Of a stretch of DNA of 64,000 nucleotides, positions 18,034 through 27,781 are shown one piece after another. The stretch is taken from contig NZ_JAEKIS010000003.1 in the NCBI RefSeq assembly GCF_017311415.1, positions 288,901-352,900 on the forward strand. Direction: 5' to 3'. The position numbers and the translations under genes are program-made. Below the pieces are notes generated by a model. That model was not told the origin of the DNA and did no database searches. It saw nothing but the letters and a program-made list of their open reading frames with translations. Source of the DNA: Salipiger abyssi. Lineage in GTDB: Bacteria; Pseudomonadota; Alphaproteobacteria; Rhodobacterales; Rhodobacteraceae. Positions within the stretch are counted from its first letter, which is position 1, and each line of letters opens with the position of its first letter.

Positions 18034-18245
18034 CGTGAGCCGCGACATCGTCGGCCCGTGGGGTGGCGATCTGCCTTGAGAACCTCTCGATTTATCCCGG
18101 CCAAGTCCGAAAGACCTCAACACATCGCGCTGGCGTCACCAAATCGCCAGCCCGCCCGGACGGGTCGGCGATGTCGCGGCGGCCTGCGGCCTTGTTCCGC
18201 GCCGGGGCAGGGTTACGCCGTAGGGTGGGTTTCCAACCCACCACC
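18034..18245 (-). repeat. Compound intergenic repeat, copy 1
   Basis: This 212-bp element matches the one at 30264-30472 in opposite orientation, without gaps over the first ~135 bp and at roughly four fifths identity by eye. It starts (minus strand) with a GTAGGGTGGG palindrome at 18220-18245. It contains 19-bp inverted arms at 18039-18057 and 18162-18180 (17 of 19 pair strictly, the other two as G-T), and an inner hairpin around ATCGCC/GGCGAT. It fills the gap between the convergent rhomboid and phospholipase D-like genes. No transposase or coding role is evident. Confidence 0.88.
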
Positions 18246-18249
18246 TCCT

Positions 18250-19737
18250 TCAGAACATATCCGCCGGCAACAGCGGCAACAGGCGCGAGAGCTTCTTGCT
18301 CTGCGCCATCGGGTAGGGCAGGGCAAAGCCCTCGCGCTCTTCGGGCGGTTTCGCGGCATTGGCGAGCGCCGCCTGCCGCCATGTCCGCGCCTGCACCGTG
18401 CTCTGCGCGCCGAGCCGGGGGCCGAGCCATTTCTCAGCCAGCCGCTCGCGCAGCGCCTTCACATCGTCGGGACGGCGGAACAGCACCGAGGCCTCGGTGT
18501 CCCAGCGCAGCGAGCGACCGTTGAGATTGGCCGAGCCCACCATGCCCACCCGGTCGTCGACCAGGGTGACCTTGGAATGCACATAGACCGGCCCGGCGCC
18601 GAGCACCTGCGCCACCTCGTCCTCGGCGGGGCGGTCCTGCCCGGGCGAGATCAGCGCCAGACGGTCGCCGAAGACATGGGAGAGCCGCGCCACCGCCTCG
18701 GTCTGGAGCGCGTGGCCGTGGCGCGCGTCCCAGCCGATATCGCTGCTGAAAAGCACCCGCTCGGCGGCGGGAGGCAGCACGATCACCAGTTGCAGATCCG
18801 GATGGCGCCGCGCGGCGCGGGCCAGCGCCTCGACGATGGGGCGGTGACGCAGGAACTGGGTCTCGATATAGATATGCCGCTGTGCCTCGCCGATCATCGC
18901 GATCAGCGCTTTCTCGTGGTCCTGCACGCGGGCGCGGGGTGCCAGTCGGGCCGGGCCGCCGCAGGGGGCGGAGACCGTGCGCACCAGGCGCAGATCGGCG
19001 GGGGCCTGCGGGCGGATGCTGGTGTCGAGCGGCTCTGCCGCGCCGCTCAGGCTCGGCGTGCCGCAGGCAAGCGCGGCGTTCCAGGTCTCGGCGAAATGCA
19101 ACCGCAGCGTGGCGGAGAAATCCGCGTCCTCGACCTGCATCGAGACATCGTGCCAGGTCTCTGCCGGCGGGCGGTCGTGATCGGGCGTGTCGTAGCGGCG
19201 CTCGTTGATGTCGAGCCCGCCGATGATGCAGCGCGTGCCGTCGGCCACGGCGAATTTCTGGTGGATGGTCACAGGGCGCAGCCGCACCGGCCCCTTGATC
19301 AGCGCCCGCTGCACCGGGGTGAGCCGTGCCGGGTCTTCGGATCGCAGGGCGCGCAGGCTGGCGCCGATGCGCCCGCGCATCGCCAGGTGCCAGAGCGGCC
19401 CGGCCTTTTGCCCATGTGGCGCGCAGAGCACCTGCGCATCGCCTTGGAGTACCTCGGCGAAGCCGCTGGCCGAGGTCCAGGCCAGCCGGTGCAGATCCGA
19501 GGTGAAAACCGGATCGAAATCCGCCAGGATCAGCCGCAGCCTCACCCCGCGCCGGGCCACCAGCGCCAGCAGGTCCGCCCATGTATGCAGGCCCTGCTCG
19601 ATGAGCTCGGGGCTGCGCAGCCGGGTGCGCGGATCGAAGATCCGGAAGGAGAGCACAAGCTCCTCGCGCGCCGTGTCGGCGAGGCGTTCGAGCGCGGGAA
19701 AGCCTTCGGCGGCGGTGATGAGCGAGGTGAGCGACAT
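18250..19737 (-). CDS. Phospholipase D-like phosphatidyltransferase/phosphodiesterase
   Basis: The 495-residue protein has two HKD motifs: VTIHQKFAVADGTRCIIGGLD (about 176-196) and YVHSKVTLVDDRVGMVGSAN (about 390-409). That is the layout of bacterial phospholipase D and cardiolipin synthase-like enzymes. It lacks N-terminal membrane helices, so a cytoplasmic or peripheral role on phospholipids is likely. A pair of HKD motifs forms one active site. It follows murJ on the same strand with an 8-bp gap, which suggests cotranscription. Confidence 0.88.
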   Translation of the reverse strand: MSLTSLITAAEGFPALERLADTAREELVLSFRIFDPRTRLRSPELIEQGLHTWADLLALVARRGVRLRLILADFDPVFTSDLHRLAWTSASGFAEVLQGDAQVLCAPHGQKAGPLWHLAMRGRIGASLRALRSEDPARLTPVQRALIKGPVRLRPVTIHQKFAVADGTRCIIGGLDINERRYDTPDHDRPPAETWHDVSMQVEDADFSATLRLHFAETWNAALACGTPSLSGAAEPLDTSIRPQAPADLRLVRTVSAPCGGPARLAPRARVQDHEKALIAMIGEAQRHIYIETQFLRHRPIVEALARAARRHPDLQLVIVLPPAAERVLFSSDIGWDARHGHALQTEAVARLSHVFGDRLALISPGQDRPAEDEVAQVLGAGPVYVHSKVTLVDDRVGMVGSANLNGRSLRWDTEASVLFRRPDDVKALRERLAEKWLGPRLGAQSTVQARTWRQAALANAAKPPEEREGFALPYPMAQSKKLSRLLPLLPADMF

Positions 19738-19745
19738 GGGCGGGG

Positions 19746-21293
19746 TCAGCTCCGCCTGCGGCGCAGGGCCGCGCTGAATTCCGACAGGCGGAACGCACCC
19801 AGCAACTGACCCGCCGCGCCATAGGAGACGAGGCCGGAGAGCAGCAGGAGCAGCAGAGCGGGGTAGCGCCAGTAGTCCATGCCCAAGAACGGTGCGAGGG
19901 CAAGATAGGTTCCCCAGAGCATCGCACCCATGAGCGCCGAGGCGAAGCAGATGCGCCAGATCCGGCGGCGGAACCTTGCGTCGAACCGCGCCGCGTCGCC
20001 GATGCGGCGCCCGCCGATCATCAGCATCGCCGCCATCACCCAGCCGGCGACCGAGGTTGCCACGGCGGGGGCGATCCAGCCGATCGCCGGCGCCAGTCCC
20101 ACCGCCAGCACCGCGTTCACGATCATCGACCAGACCGCGTAGCGGAAGGGGGTGCGGGTGTCCTCGCGGGCGAAAAACAGCGGTTGCAGCACCTTTTGCA
20201 GCACGAAGGCCGGCAGGCCGAGCCCGTAGAGCGCCACCGCGAAGGCAATGGCGGCGCTGTGCTCGGCCCCTGTGGCGCCACGCTCGTAGAGCACCGAGAC
20301 CATGGGCAGCGGGATCACCACCAGCGCCACGGCGGCGGGGATGGTCAGCGCCAGCGCCATCTCTCCGGCGCGGGAAAAGGCGTGGCGCGCGCCGTCGTCG
20401 TCATGCGCCTTGAGCCGGCGCGAGAGATCCGGCAGCAGCACGATGCCCACGGCGATGCCGACCACGCCAAGGGGCAGCTGATAGAGACGGTCGGCGGCGT
20501 AGAGAAAACTCACCGCGTTGTCGAATTGCGAGGCGACCTGCTGGCCCACCAGCAGGTTGACCTGCATCACCCCGCCCGCCAGCGCCGCCGGCACCGCGAC
20601 CCGCACCAGCCGGCGCATATCCGGTGTCAGGCGGGGCCGCCCCGGGCGCACCTTGATGCCCGTGCGCTCCACCGCGACCCAGACCAGCGCCAGCTGCGCC
20701 ACGCCGGCCAGCGGCACCGTCCAGATCAGCCAGAGGATGACCTCGCCGCCGAGCCAGGCCCCGACCGTCATGGCGAGGATGACGAGGATGTTCAGCAGCA
20801 CCGGCGCGGCGGCGGCGGCGGCGAAATGGCCGGTGGCGTTCAGCGCGCCGGAGAACAGAGCCGCCAGCGAGATGAACAGGATATAGGGAAAGACCACGCG
20901 GCCATAGCCCACGGTGAGGTCGAACCGGGCGTCCTCGGTAAAGCCCTCGGCGGTGGCCCAGACCAGCGCCGGCATGAAGATCAGCGCCAGCGCGATAATG
21001 ATCAGCAGCACGAAGCCGAGCCCGCTCAGCGCATCGCGGGCAAAGACCTGCGGGTCTTCGCCGCCCTCGTATTTCTTGGAAAAGATCGGCACGAAAGCGG
21101 CGTTGAACGCGCCTTCGGCGAAGAAGCGGCGGAACATGTTGGGCAGCCGGAAGGCGGCCACGAAAGCATCCATCACCGGGCCGGGGCCGATATAGGCGAG
21201 GATGACGGTGTCGCGGACCAGTCCGAGGACGCGGCTTGCCAGCGTCCAGAAGCCGACGGTGAGGACACCGGAAATCAGGCGTATGGGTTTCAT
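19746..21293 (-). CDS. murJ: Lipid II flippase MurJ
   Basis: MurJ (MviN) flips lipid II across the inner membrane for peptidoglycan synthesis. The 515-residue protein has about 14 membrane helices and the family N-terminus SRVLGLVRDTVILAYIG, PNMFRRFFAEGAFNAAFVPI, and YQLPLGVVGIAVG. Its length is typical. It lies between glnD upstream (122-bp gap with a 16-bp hairpin) and the phospholipase D-like gene downstream on the same strand. Confidence 0.96.
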   Translation of the reverse strand: MKPIRLISGVLTVGFWTLASRVLGLVRDTVILAYIGPGPVMDAFVAAFRLPNMFRRFFAEGAFNAAFVPIFSKKYEGGEDPQVFARDALSGLGFVLLIIIALALIFMPALVWATAEGFTEDARFDLTVGYGRVVFPYILFISLAALFSGALNATGHFAAAAAAPVLLNILVILAMTVGAWLGGEVILWLIWTVPLAGVAQLALVWVAVERTGIKVRPGRPRLTPDMRRLVRVAVPAALAGGVMQVNLLVGQQVASQFDNAVSFLYAADRLYQLPLGVVGIAVGIVLLPDLSRRLKAHDDDGARHAFSRAGEMALALTIPAAVALVVIPLPMVSVLYERGATGAEHSAAIAFAVALYGLGLPAFVLQKVLQPLFFAREDTRTPFRYAVWSMIVNAVLAVGLAPAIGWIAPAVATSVAGWVMAAMLMIGGRRIGDAARFDARFRRRIWRICFASALMGAMLWGTYLALAPFLGMDYWRYPALLLLLLSGLVSYGAAGQLLGAFRLSEFSAALRRRRS

Positions 21294-21363
21294 GTCTGCT
21301 CGGCCCCTTTATGCCCTGCGGGCTGCGGCAGGAGTAGCTTATCGCAGAGAACTGAGGAAGGGG

Positions 21364-21410
21364 GAGATCGGCGGCCCCGGATACCGCTTGGACACGGGGC
21401 CGCCGATCTC
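21364..21410. terminator. 16-bp perfect hairpin after glnD
   Basis: A 16-bp perfect inverted repeat (21364-21379 with 21395-21410, core GATCGGCGGCCCCG) lies directly after the glnD stop codon, with a 15-base loop. On the glnD strand no clear T run follows, so it may slow transcripts or protect an RNA end rather than act as a classic terminator. Confidence 0.55.
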
Positions 21411-21415
21411 TGCAT

Positions 21416-24163
21416 TTACCCCTTCGTCGCCCGCTCGGTCCCTTCGGCGATGGCCGCGCGGAGGCGTTTTTCCAGCGTCTTCTGTTTCGAGGGCGTGTAG
21501 AATTTCAGCCCGAACATGTCCTTCACATAGAACGTGTCCACCACCTGCTCGCCATAGGTCGCGATGACCGCCGACGCGATGTAGACATTGCTCTCGGCCA
21601 GGGTGCGCGTCAGGTCGTATAGCAGGCCGGGCCGGTCGCGGGTGTCGACCTCGATGATGGTGTAGATCTCCGAGCCCTCGTTGTCGAAGGCGATGGAAGT
21701 CGGCACGGTGAAGGCGCGCTCGCGCTTCTTGAGCTTCTGACGCGAGAAGATCGCCTCGCGCGGCTGGACCTCGCCGCGCAGCGTCTTGCCGATCGTCTCG
21801 CGCAGGCGCGGAATGCGGGCGTTTTCATACGGCGAGCCGTCCGCGTCCTGGATCCAGAAGGCGGCGGTGGCATAGCCGTCCTTGGAGGTGAAGGTGCGCG
21901 CATCGACCACATTGGCGCCGACCAGCGACAGCGCGCCGGCGAGGCGCGAGAAGATTCCGGGATGATCGGCCAGCGCGAAACAGACGCGGGTGGCGTCGCG
22001 ATCCTCGTCGGGATGGATGTCGATCTTGATCTCGTCATCCTGGATGTCGCGCAGCAGCTCGGCAAAGACCACCTGCGCGGTGACATGCAGCCCCTGCCAG
22101 TAGGGATCGTAATGCCGGCTGGTCTCGGCGCGCAGATCCTTGGCATCCCAGTCCGACAGCGCCTCGCGCAGGGCCTTCTTGGCCTCGGCGCCGCGATTTT
22201 CGCGGTTGAGCGCCTCCATGCCGTCTTCCAGGGCCCGCCGGGTCTGGCGGTAGAGCGCTCTCAGTAAAGCGGCCTTCCAGTTGTTCCAGACCCCCGGCCC
22301 GACGCCTCGAATGTCGCAGACCGTCAGCACGGTGAGCAGGTCGAGCCGTTCGACGCTCTGCACCGCCTTGGCGAAATCGCGCACGGTGCGCGGGTCGGCG
22401 ATGTCGCGTTTCTGTGCCATGTCGGACATCAGAAGGTGATAGCGCACCAGCCATTCCACCGTGGCGCATTCCGCTTTGGTCAGCCCCAGGCGCGGCGCCA
22501 CCTTGCGGGCGATCTTGGCGCCCAGCACCGCGTGATCCTCCTGCCGTCCCTTGCCGATATCGTGCAGCAGCAGCGCCACGTAGAGCACCTTGCGGTTGAC
22601 GCCGTTGCGCAGGATGGTCGAAGCGACGGGCAGCTCTTCGACCAGTTCGCCCTGCTCGATATCCGACAGGTTGCGGATGCACTGTATGGTGTGCTCGTCC
22701 ACCGTGTAGCTGTGATACATGTTGAACTGCATCATCGCCACGATGGTCTGGAATTCCGGGATGAAGGCGCCCAGCACGCCGAGCTCGTTCATCCGCCGCA
22801 GCGAGCGCTCGGGGTTGCCGTGCTTAAGCAGCAGGTCGAGGAAGATGCGCCGCGCTTCCTTGTTGTTGCGCACGTCTTCGTCGATGAGTTTCAGGTTGGC
22901 CTTGATCAGCCGCATCCCGTCCGGATGTAGCAGCAGACCAGATCGCAGGCCCTCCTCGAAAAAGCGCAACAGGTTCAGCTTGTCGGCCAGAAAGCTCTCG
23001 TCATCGACGATGGAGAGCCGGTTGTGGACGATTTCGTAGCCCTCCTTGACCTGCGGGCTGCGCTTGAACATGCGCATGATCAGCGGGGCGTCTTTCTTGT
23101 GCTCGGCCTCCAGCGAGGTCAGGAAGATGCGTGTCAGGTCGCCCACCGCCGTGGCGTGCAGAAAGTAATCCTGCATGAACCATTCCACCGCGCGCCGGCC
23201 GCCCTTGTCGGCATAGCCCATGCGCTCGGCCACTTCGACCTGCATGTCGAATGTCAGTTGCTCTACCGCGCGGCCGGCGGCCAGGTGCAGATGGCAACGC
23301 ACCGCCCAGAGGAATTCCTCGGCGCGCATGAAGGTGGCGTATTCCTCGCGGCGGAACACACCGAGCCGCACCAGCTCTTCGGCATCCTCGGTCTGGTGAA
23401 TGTATTTGGTGATCCAGTAGAGCGATTGCAGATCGCGCAGCCCGCCCTTGCCCTCTTTTACATTGGGTTCGACCACATAGCGCAGCCCCTGCTTGCGGTG
23501 GCGCTGGCCGCGTTCCTCGAGCTTGGCGGCGACGAAGGCGCGTTCGGACCCCTTGAAGAGATCGGACCAGAGCCGGCTTTCCAGCTCGCGGGCCAGCGGC
23601 TCGTGGCCGATGATGTAGCGGGTTTCCAGCATGGCGGTGCGGATCGTGTAATCCTCGCCGCCGAGCCGCAGGCAGTCCTTCACCGTGCGCGAGGAATGGC
23701 CGACCTTCAGCTTGAGATCCCAGAAGATATAGAGCATCGACTCGATGACGCTCTCGGCCCAGGGGGTGATCTTCCACGGCGTCAGGAACAGCAGGTCGAC
23801 ATCGGAAAACGGCGCCATCTCGCCGCGACCGTAGCCGCCGACGGCCATGACGGTCAGCCGTTCGCCCTCGGTCGGGTTGTTGAGCTTGTGCAGGCGCTCG
23901 GTCACCAGTTCGAAAACCAGCCGGACGACGCAGTCGGTGAGCCAGGCATAGGCCTCGGTGGTGGGAAAGGCGGCGCGGGGCTGCGCGGCGAAGGCACGGG
24001 CGATGACCTCGCGGCCCTCGGCGCTGGCCTCGGTCAGGATGCGTACCGCGGCGGCGCGCAGCTGGCTCTCGGTCTCCGCCTCTGCGGTGGCCTCGAACAG
24101 GGCCTTGCGCAGGGCGGGAACGTCGAAAATCTCCGATGCCGGCGCGATCAGATCGTCCGGCAT
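21416..24163 (-). CDS. glnD: Bifunctional PII uridylyltransferase / UMP-removing enzyme
   Basis: GlnD senses glutamine and adds or removes UMP on PII proteins. The 915-residue protein has the nucleotidyltransferase motif GGYGRGEMAPFSDVDLLF, an HD phosphohydrolase domain with LLHDIGKGRQEDH and VEWLVRYHLLMS, and two C-terminal ACT domains (HPGIFSRLAGALSLVGANVV and DRPGLLYDLTRTLAESNVYI). I start at the ATG at 24163, with AAGG upstream and 19 bp after the preceding stop; a TTG at 24223 would overlap the upstream gene. Confidence 0.96.
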   Translation of the reverse strand: MPDDLIAPASEIFDVPALRKALFEATAEAETESQLRAAAVRILTEASAEGREVIARAFAAQPRAAFPTTEAYAWLTDCVVRLVFELVTERLHKLNNPTEGERLTVMAVGGYGRGEMAPFSDVDLLFLTPWKITPWAESVIESMLYIFWDLKLKVGHSSRTVKDCLRLGGEDYTIRTAMLETRYIIGHEPLARELESRLWSDLFKGSERAFVAAKLEERGQRHRKQGLRYVVEPNVKEGKGGLRDLQSLYWITKYIHQTEDAEELVRLGVFRREEYATFMRAEEFLWAVRCHLHLAAGRAVEQLTFDMQVEVAERMGYADKGGRRAVEWFMQDYFLHATAVGDLTRIFLTSLEAEHKKDAPLIMRMFKRSPQVKEGYEIVHNRLSIVDDESFLADKLNLLRFFEEGLRSGLLLHPDGMRLIKANLKLIDEDVRNNKEARRIFLDLLLKHGNPERSLRRMNELGVLGAFIPEFQTIVAMMQFNMYHSYTVDEHTIQCIRNLSDIEQGELVEELPVASTILRNGVNRKVLYVALLLHDIGKGRQEDHAVLGAKIARKVAPRLGLTKAECATVEWLVRYHLLMSDMAQKRDIADPRTVRDFAKAVQSVERLDLLTVLTVCDIRGVGPGVWNNWKAALLRALYRQTRRALEDGMEALNRENRGAEAKKALREALSDWDAKDLRAETSRHYDPYWQGLHVTAQVVFAELLRDIQDDEIKIDIHPDEDRDATRVCFALADHPGIFSRLAGALSLVGANVVDARTFTSKDGYATAAFWIQDADGSPYENARIPRLRETIGKTLRGEVQPREAIFSRQKLKKRERAFTVPTSIAFDNEGSEIYTIIEVDTRDRPGLLYDLTRTLAESNVYIASAVIATYGEQVVDTFYVKDMFGLKFYTPSKQKTLEKRLRAAIAEGTERATKG

Positions 24164-24182
24164 CGTGCCTTGCGTCGGTCGC

Positions 24183-25379
24183 TCAGAAGCCTGCGCCGGA
24201 GAAGCTTGAGGGGGCAGGGTCAAGGATCACCATCTGGTTGTTCTGCACGGTGGCGACGGCCAGGCCGCGCTCATTCGTGCCGTCGGGTTTCAGGCGGAAT
24301 ACACCGCCCGTGCCCTGGAAACCAGCGGATTGCGTCAGAGCGTTGCCGGTCAGCGCGTCGCGGCGGCCCTGTTTGATCAGAGCTCCGATGGCGGCGATGC
24401 CGTCAAAGGCGAGGCCGGCAAGCGGGTGCGGCGTTGCCCCGTAGGCGGTGCTATAGCGCGACGAGAAATTGCGCTGCATCGCCTGATTGGGCAGGGCGAA
24501 CCAGGCGCCCTGGGCGCCGGGATAGGAGAAGAGTTCGGGCTTCACGTCCCAGCGGGTGAGACCGATATACTGGGTCTGCGCCGGGTTCAGCCCGTTCTCG
24601 GGCATCACCTGAAGCAGCAGCGGCATCGCCGCGTTGGTGGCATCGGTGGTGATGAAGACCGAGTCAGCGCCGGAGGTCGCGGCGACGCGGGACATGCCCT
24701 GCGCGGCGGTGGTCACACCCTCGATGCTGAGCGGATAGGGCTGCACTGCGGCCACCTGCACGCCGTTGCGCGCGGCTGCCTGCTGGATCGCCGCCTTGCC
24801 GACCTGCCCGGGCACATCGTCGGAATGCAGGATCGCGATGCTGTCGCGGCCCTGGCGTTTGGCGTAGGCGAGCAGCCGGCTGGCGGTGTTCTCGTAGGTC
24901 GGGCCGAGGATGAAGAGGTTGCCGCCGGCGAGCGATGCGTTGTTGGAGAAGGCCATCACGTTGACGCCTTCGTCGGCGACCACCTTGCTCGCCTCGACGG
25001 CGGCCTCGCCGCGCAGCGGTCCGAGGATGATCCGGGCACCTTCGTCGACGGCGCGCTGCGCCTGGGCGGCGGCGGTGGCCGGCGATCCGGCGGTGTCATA
25101 GACCGCGAGGTCGATGCTGACCCCGTCGAGATCGGCAATGGCGAGCCGCGCGGCGTTTTCCATATCGCGCGCGATGATCCCGGCGCCCGAATCGCTCTGC
25201 GGCACCAGCAGCGCGACCTTGACCGGGGCGCCCGGGTCGATCTGCGGTCCGCCGCGGCCGGCAGAGCTGCCGCCCATATCGGGGATCATCGAGGCATCGC
25301 AGGCGGCGAGCCAGCCGGCGGTCGCCACGATGGCAGCGGTGCGGAGCGCCTTGCGGGCGCGGGACAAAACGGCGAACAT
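24183..25379 (-). CDS. LpoA-like penicillin-binding protein activator lipoprotein
   Basis: The 398-residue protein has a lipoprotein signal with the lipobox LAAC (Cys27) followed by a Ser/Gly-rich linker. The rest is a periplasmic-binding-protein fold (VKVALLVPQSDSGAGI, IILGPLRGEAAVEASK, ILGPTYENTASRLLAYAKRQG) of the LppC/LpoA type, a group that activates bifunctional penicillin-binding proteins from the outer membrane. The LpoA N-terminal repeat domain is absent, as in alphaproteobacteria. It is divergent from rsmI with an 88-bp gap. The order lpoA-like / rsmI-yraN-gshB is common in bacteria. Confidence 0.85.
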   Translation of the reverse strand: MFAVLSRARKALRTAAIVATAGWLAACDASMIPDMGGSSAGRGGPQIDPGAPVKVALLVPQSDSGAGIIARDMENAARLAIADLDGVSIDLAVYDTAGSPATAAAQAQRAVDEGARIILGPLRGEAAVEASKVVADEGVNVMAFSNNASLAGGNLFILGPTYENTASRLLAYAKRQGRDSIAILHSDDVPGQVGKAAIQQAAARNGVQVAAVQPYPLSIEGVTTAAQGMSRVAATSGADSVFITTDATNAAMPLLLQVMPENGLNPAQTQYIGLTRWDVKPELFSYPGAQGAWFALPNQAMQRNFSSRYSTAYGATPHPLAGLAFDGIAAIGALIKQGRRDALTGNALTQSAGFQGTGGVFRLKPDGTNERGLAVATVQNNQMVILDPAPSSFSGAGF

Positions 25380-25467
25380 GTGGTGAAACTCCCTCGGTGT
25401 CGGGCGCGGAATGTGTCGCGCGCCGGTTTGCGGGCAATCATAAACGAGCAGGGAGACGGGTCCAGAG

Positions 25468-26343
25468 ATGAATCGGCAAAGGGGCGGATTGGCGCCGGGT
25501 CTCTACATGGTGGCGGTGCCCATCGGCAACGCGCGCGACATTACCCTGCGCGCGCTCGACATTCTGCGCGATGCCGAGATCCTGGCCGCCGAAGACACGC
25601 GCAGCCTGCGTCGTCTGCTGGAGATCCATGGCGTGGCGCTGGGCGACCGGCCCTGCCTCGCCTATCACGACCATAATGGCGAAAGGATGCGCCCCCGGCT
25701 GCTTCAGGCGCTGGCCGAGGGCCGGTCGGTGGCCTACGCCTCCGAGGCCGGCACGCCGATGATCTCGGATCCGGGCTTCGATCTGGTGCGCGCGGCGCGC
25801 GAGGAGGGCCATCCGGTCACCACCGCGCCCGGCGCCTCGGCGGTGATCGCGGCGCTGACTGTCGCGGGGCTGCCCACCGACCGCTTTCTCTTCGGGGGCT
25901 TCCTGCCCAATGCCGGTGCTGCGCGGCGCAAGGCGCTGGAAGAGCTGCGCGCGGTGCCCGCGACGCTGGCATTTTACGAATCGCCCAAGCGGCTGGGGGC
26001 GATGCTGGCGGATGCGGTCACCGCACTGGGCGGCGAGCGCCCGGCGGCGGTGTGCCGCGAGCTGACCAAACGCTTCGAGGAATGCCGGCGCGGTACGCTC
26101 TCGGAACTGGCCGAGGCCTATGCGGGCACCGCGCCGAAAGGCGAGATCGTGGTGCTGATCGGCAAGGGAGATTCGGAGAAAATTAGCGAATCCGATTTAG
26201 ACCTGTCCCTGACCGAGGCGCTGAAGACGATGTCGGTGCGCGACGCCGCCGATGCGGTTTCGGGCATGTACGGGGTCAAGCGGCGCCCGGTGTATCAGCG
26301 TGCTATGGCACTTGCCAAAATGCGCTCGGAGAATGGGGAATAA
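25468..26343 (+). CDS. rsmI: 16S rRNA (cytidine-1402 2'-O)-methyltransferase
   Basis: RsmI methylates the ribose of C1402 in 16S rRNA. The 291-residue protein has the tetrapyrrole-methylase fold with LYMVAVPIGNARDITLRAL, AAEDTRSLRRLLE, the glycine-rich YASEAGTPMISDPGF, and FYESPKRLGAML. All are hallmarks of the family. It is followed two bases later by yraN and probably starts an operon with it and gshB. Confidence 0.97.
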   Translation: MNRQRGGLAPGLYMVAVPIGNARDITLRALDILRDAEILAAEDTRSLRRLLEIHGVALGDRPCLAYHDHNGERMRPRLLQALAEGRSVAYASEAGTPMISDPGFDLVRAAREEGHPVTTAPGASAVIAALTVAGLPTDRFLFGGFLPNAGAARRKALEELRAVPATLAFYESPKRLGAMLADAVTALGGERPAAVCRELTKRFEECRRGTLSELAEAYAGTAPKGEIVVLIGKGDSEKISESDLDLSLTEALKTMSVRDAADAVSGMYGVKRRPVYQRAMALAKMRSENGE

Positions 26344-26345
26344 CG

Positions 26346-26783
26346 ATGGCGCAGCAACTGGCTTTCGATTTTCAGGCACCGCCTGCGGCGCCGGTGCAGC
26401 CGCATGAGGATGGCCGGCGGGAGCGGGCGGTGCGCGGGTCGGTTGGCTATCACGCGGGGCTCTCTGCCGAGGCGCGGATCGCGCAGGATTACGAGCGCCG
26501 CGGCTATCGGGTCGCGCAGCGGCGCTGGCGCGGGCAGGGCGGAGAGATCGATCTGATCCTGCACGATGGCGAGGGGCTGATCTTTGTCGAGGTCAAGAAG
26601 AGCCGCAGCTTTGACCGTGCACTTGAACGGCTCTCGCAGCGCCAGATCGCGCGGCTGCTTTCGGCGGCGGAGGAATTCGCCGGCACCCAGCCCAGGGGCT
26701 CGCTCACCGAGATGCGGTTCGATGTGGCGCTGATGGACGGGCAGGGCATGATCCGGGTGATCGAGAACGCCCTGAGCGCCTGA
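26346..26783 (+). CDS. UPF0102 / YraN-family protein
   Basis: The 145-residue protein carries an endonuclease-like fold. It has a weak E...D-x13-E-x-K pattern: EIDLIL then [30 protein letters not shown] marks the start of the conserved domain after a 40-residue leader. The molecular activity of the family is not established; members of this fold bind or cut DNA. It lies 2 bp after rsmI, with GGAA as the ribosome site, and 62 bp before gshB. Confidence 0.92.
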   Translation: MAQQLAFDFQAPPAAPVQPHEDGRRERAVRGSVGYHAGLSAEARIAQDYERRGYRVAQRRWRGQGGEIDLILHDGEGLIFVEVKKSRSFDRALERLSQRQIARLLSAAEEFAGTQPRGSLTEMRFDVALMDGQGMIRVIENALSA

Positions 26784-26845
26784 GCGGGCATTGCCCTTGG
26801 CGGGTCTCTGCGCCATGTATGGCGAAAGCCAGTGCGGGAGACCCC

Positions 26846-27781
26846 ATGAAAATCGCGTTTCAGATGGACCCGATCGGTCCGATCGACATCAATGCCGACA
26901 GCACGTTCCGGCTTGCGGAAGAGGCGCAGGCGCGCGGGCATGAGCTCTTTTATTACCTGCCCGATCAGCTCTCCTATCAGGAGGGACGCATCATGGCGCG
27001 GGGCCGGTCGCTGCGGGTGCAGCGGGTCGAGGGCGATCATGCTCAGCTTGGAGAGCTCGAGCTGGTCGATCTGGCGGACTTTGACGTGGTCTGGCTGCGT
27101 CAGGATCCGCCCTTTGACATGCATTACATCACCACCACCCATCTGCTCGACCGGCTCGCCCCCGGCACGCTGGTGGTGAACGATCCGTTCTGGGTGCGCA
27201 ATTCGCCCGAGAAACTGCTGGTGCTGAACTTCCCCGAGCTGACCCCGCCCACCACTGTCGCCCGCGATCTTCAGACGATCCGCGATTTCAAGGCCAAGCA
27301 TGGCGACATCATCCTCAAGCCGCTTTATGGCAATGGTGGCGCCGGGGTGTTCCGGCTCGACGAGAACGACCGCAATCTCAGCTCACTCTACGAGCTTTTC
27401 ACCGGCTTCTCGCGCGAGCCGCTGATCGTGCAGAAATACCTGCCGGCGGTGACCAAGGGCGACAAGCGGGTTATTCTTGTCGATGGCGAGCCGGTGGGCG
27501 CGATCAACCGCGTGCCAGCGGCCAATGAGGTGCGCTCGAACATGCATGTGGGCGGGCGGCCCGAAAAGGTCGCGCTGACTGAACGCGACCGCGAGATCTG
27601 CGACAAGATCGGCCCGGTGCTGCGCGAGAAGGGGCAGGTTTTCGTCGGCATCGACGTGATCGGCGACTGGCTGACCGAGATCAACGTGACCTCGCCCACC
27701 GGCATTCAGGAACTGGAGCGCTTCGACGGGATCAATGTCGCTGAAAAGATCTGGCAGGCGGTCGAAGCCCGCCGCGGATGA
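26846..27781 (+). CDS. gshB: Glutathione synthetase
   Basis: GshB joins glycine to gamma-glutamylcysteine with ATP. The 311-residue protein begins [20 protein letters not shown] and has ATP-grasp blocks [36 protein letters not shown] and [24 protein letters not shown] before the ATG at 26846 supports this start over one nine codons upstream. The last bases overlap the start of the hydrolase gene (ATGA), so they are likely translated together. Confidence 0.97.
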   Translation: MKIAFQMDPIGPIDINADSTFRLAEEAQARGHELFYYLPDQLSYQEGRIMARGRSLRVQRVEGDHAQLGELELVDLADFDVVWLRQDPPFDMHYITTTHLLDRLAPGTLVVNDPFWVRNSPEKLLVLNFPELTPPTTVARDLQTIRDFKAKHGDIILKPLYGNGGAGVFRLDENDRNLSSLYELFTGFSREPLIVQKYLPAVTKGDKRVILVDGEPVGAINRVPAANEVRSNMHVGGRPEKVALTERDREICDKIGPVLREKGQVFVGIDVIGDWLTEINVTSPTGIQELERFDGINVAEKIWQAVEARRG

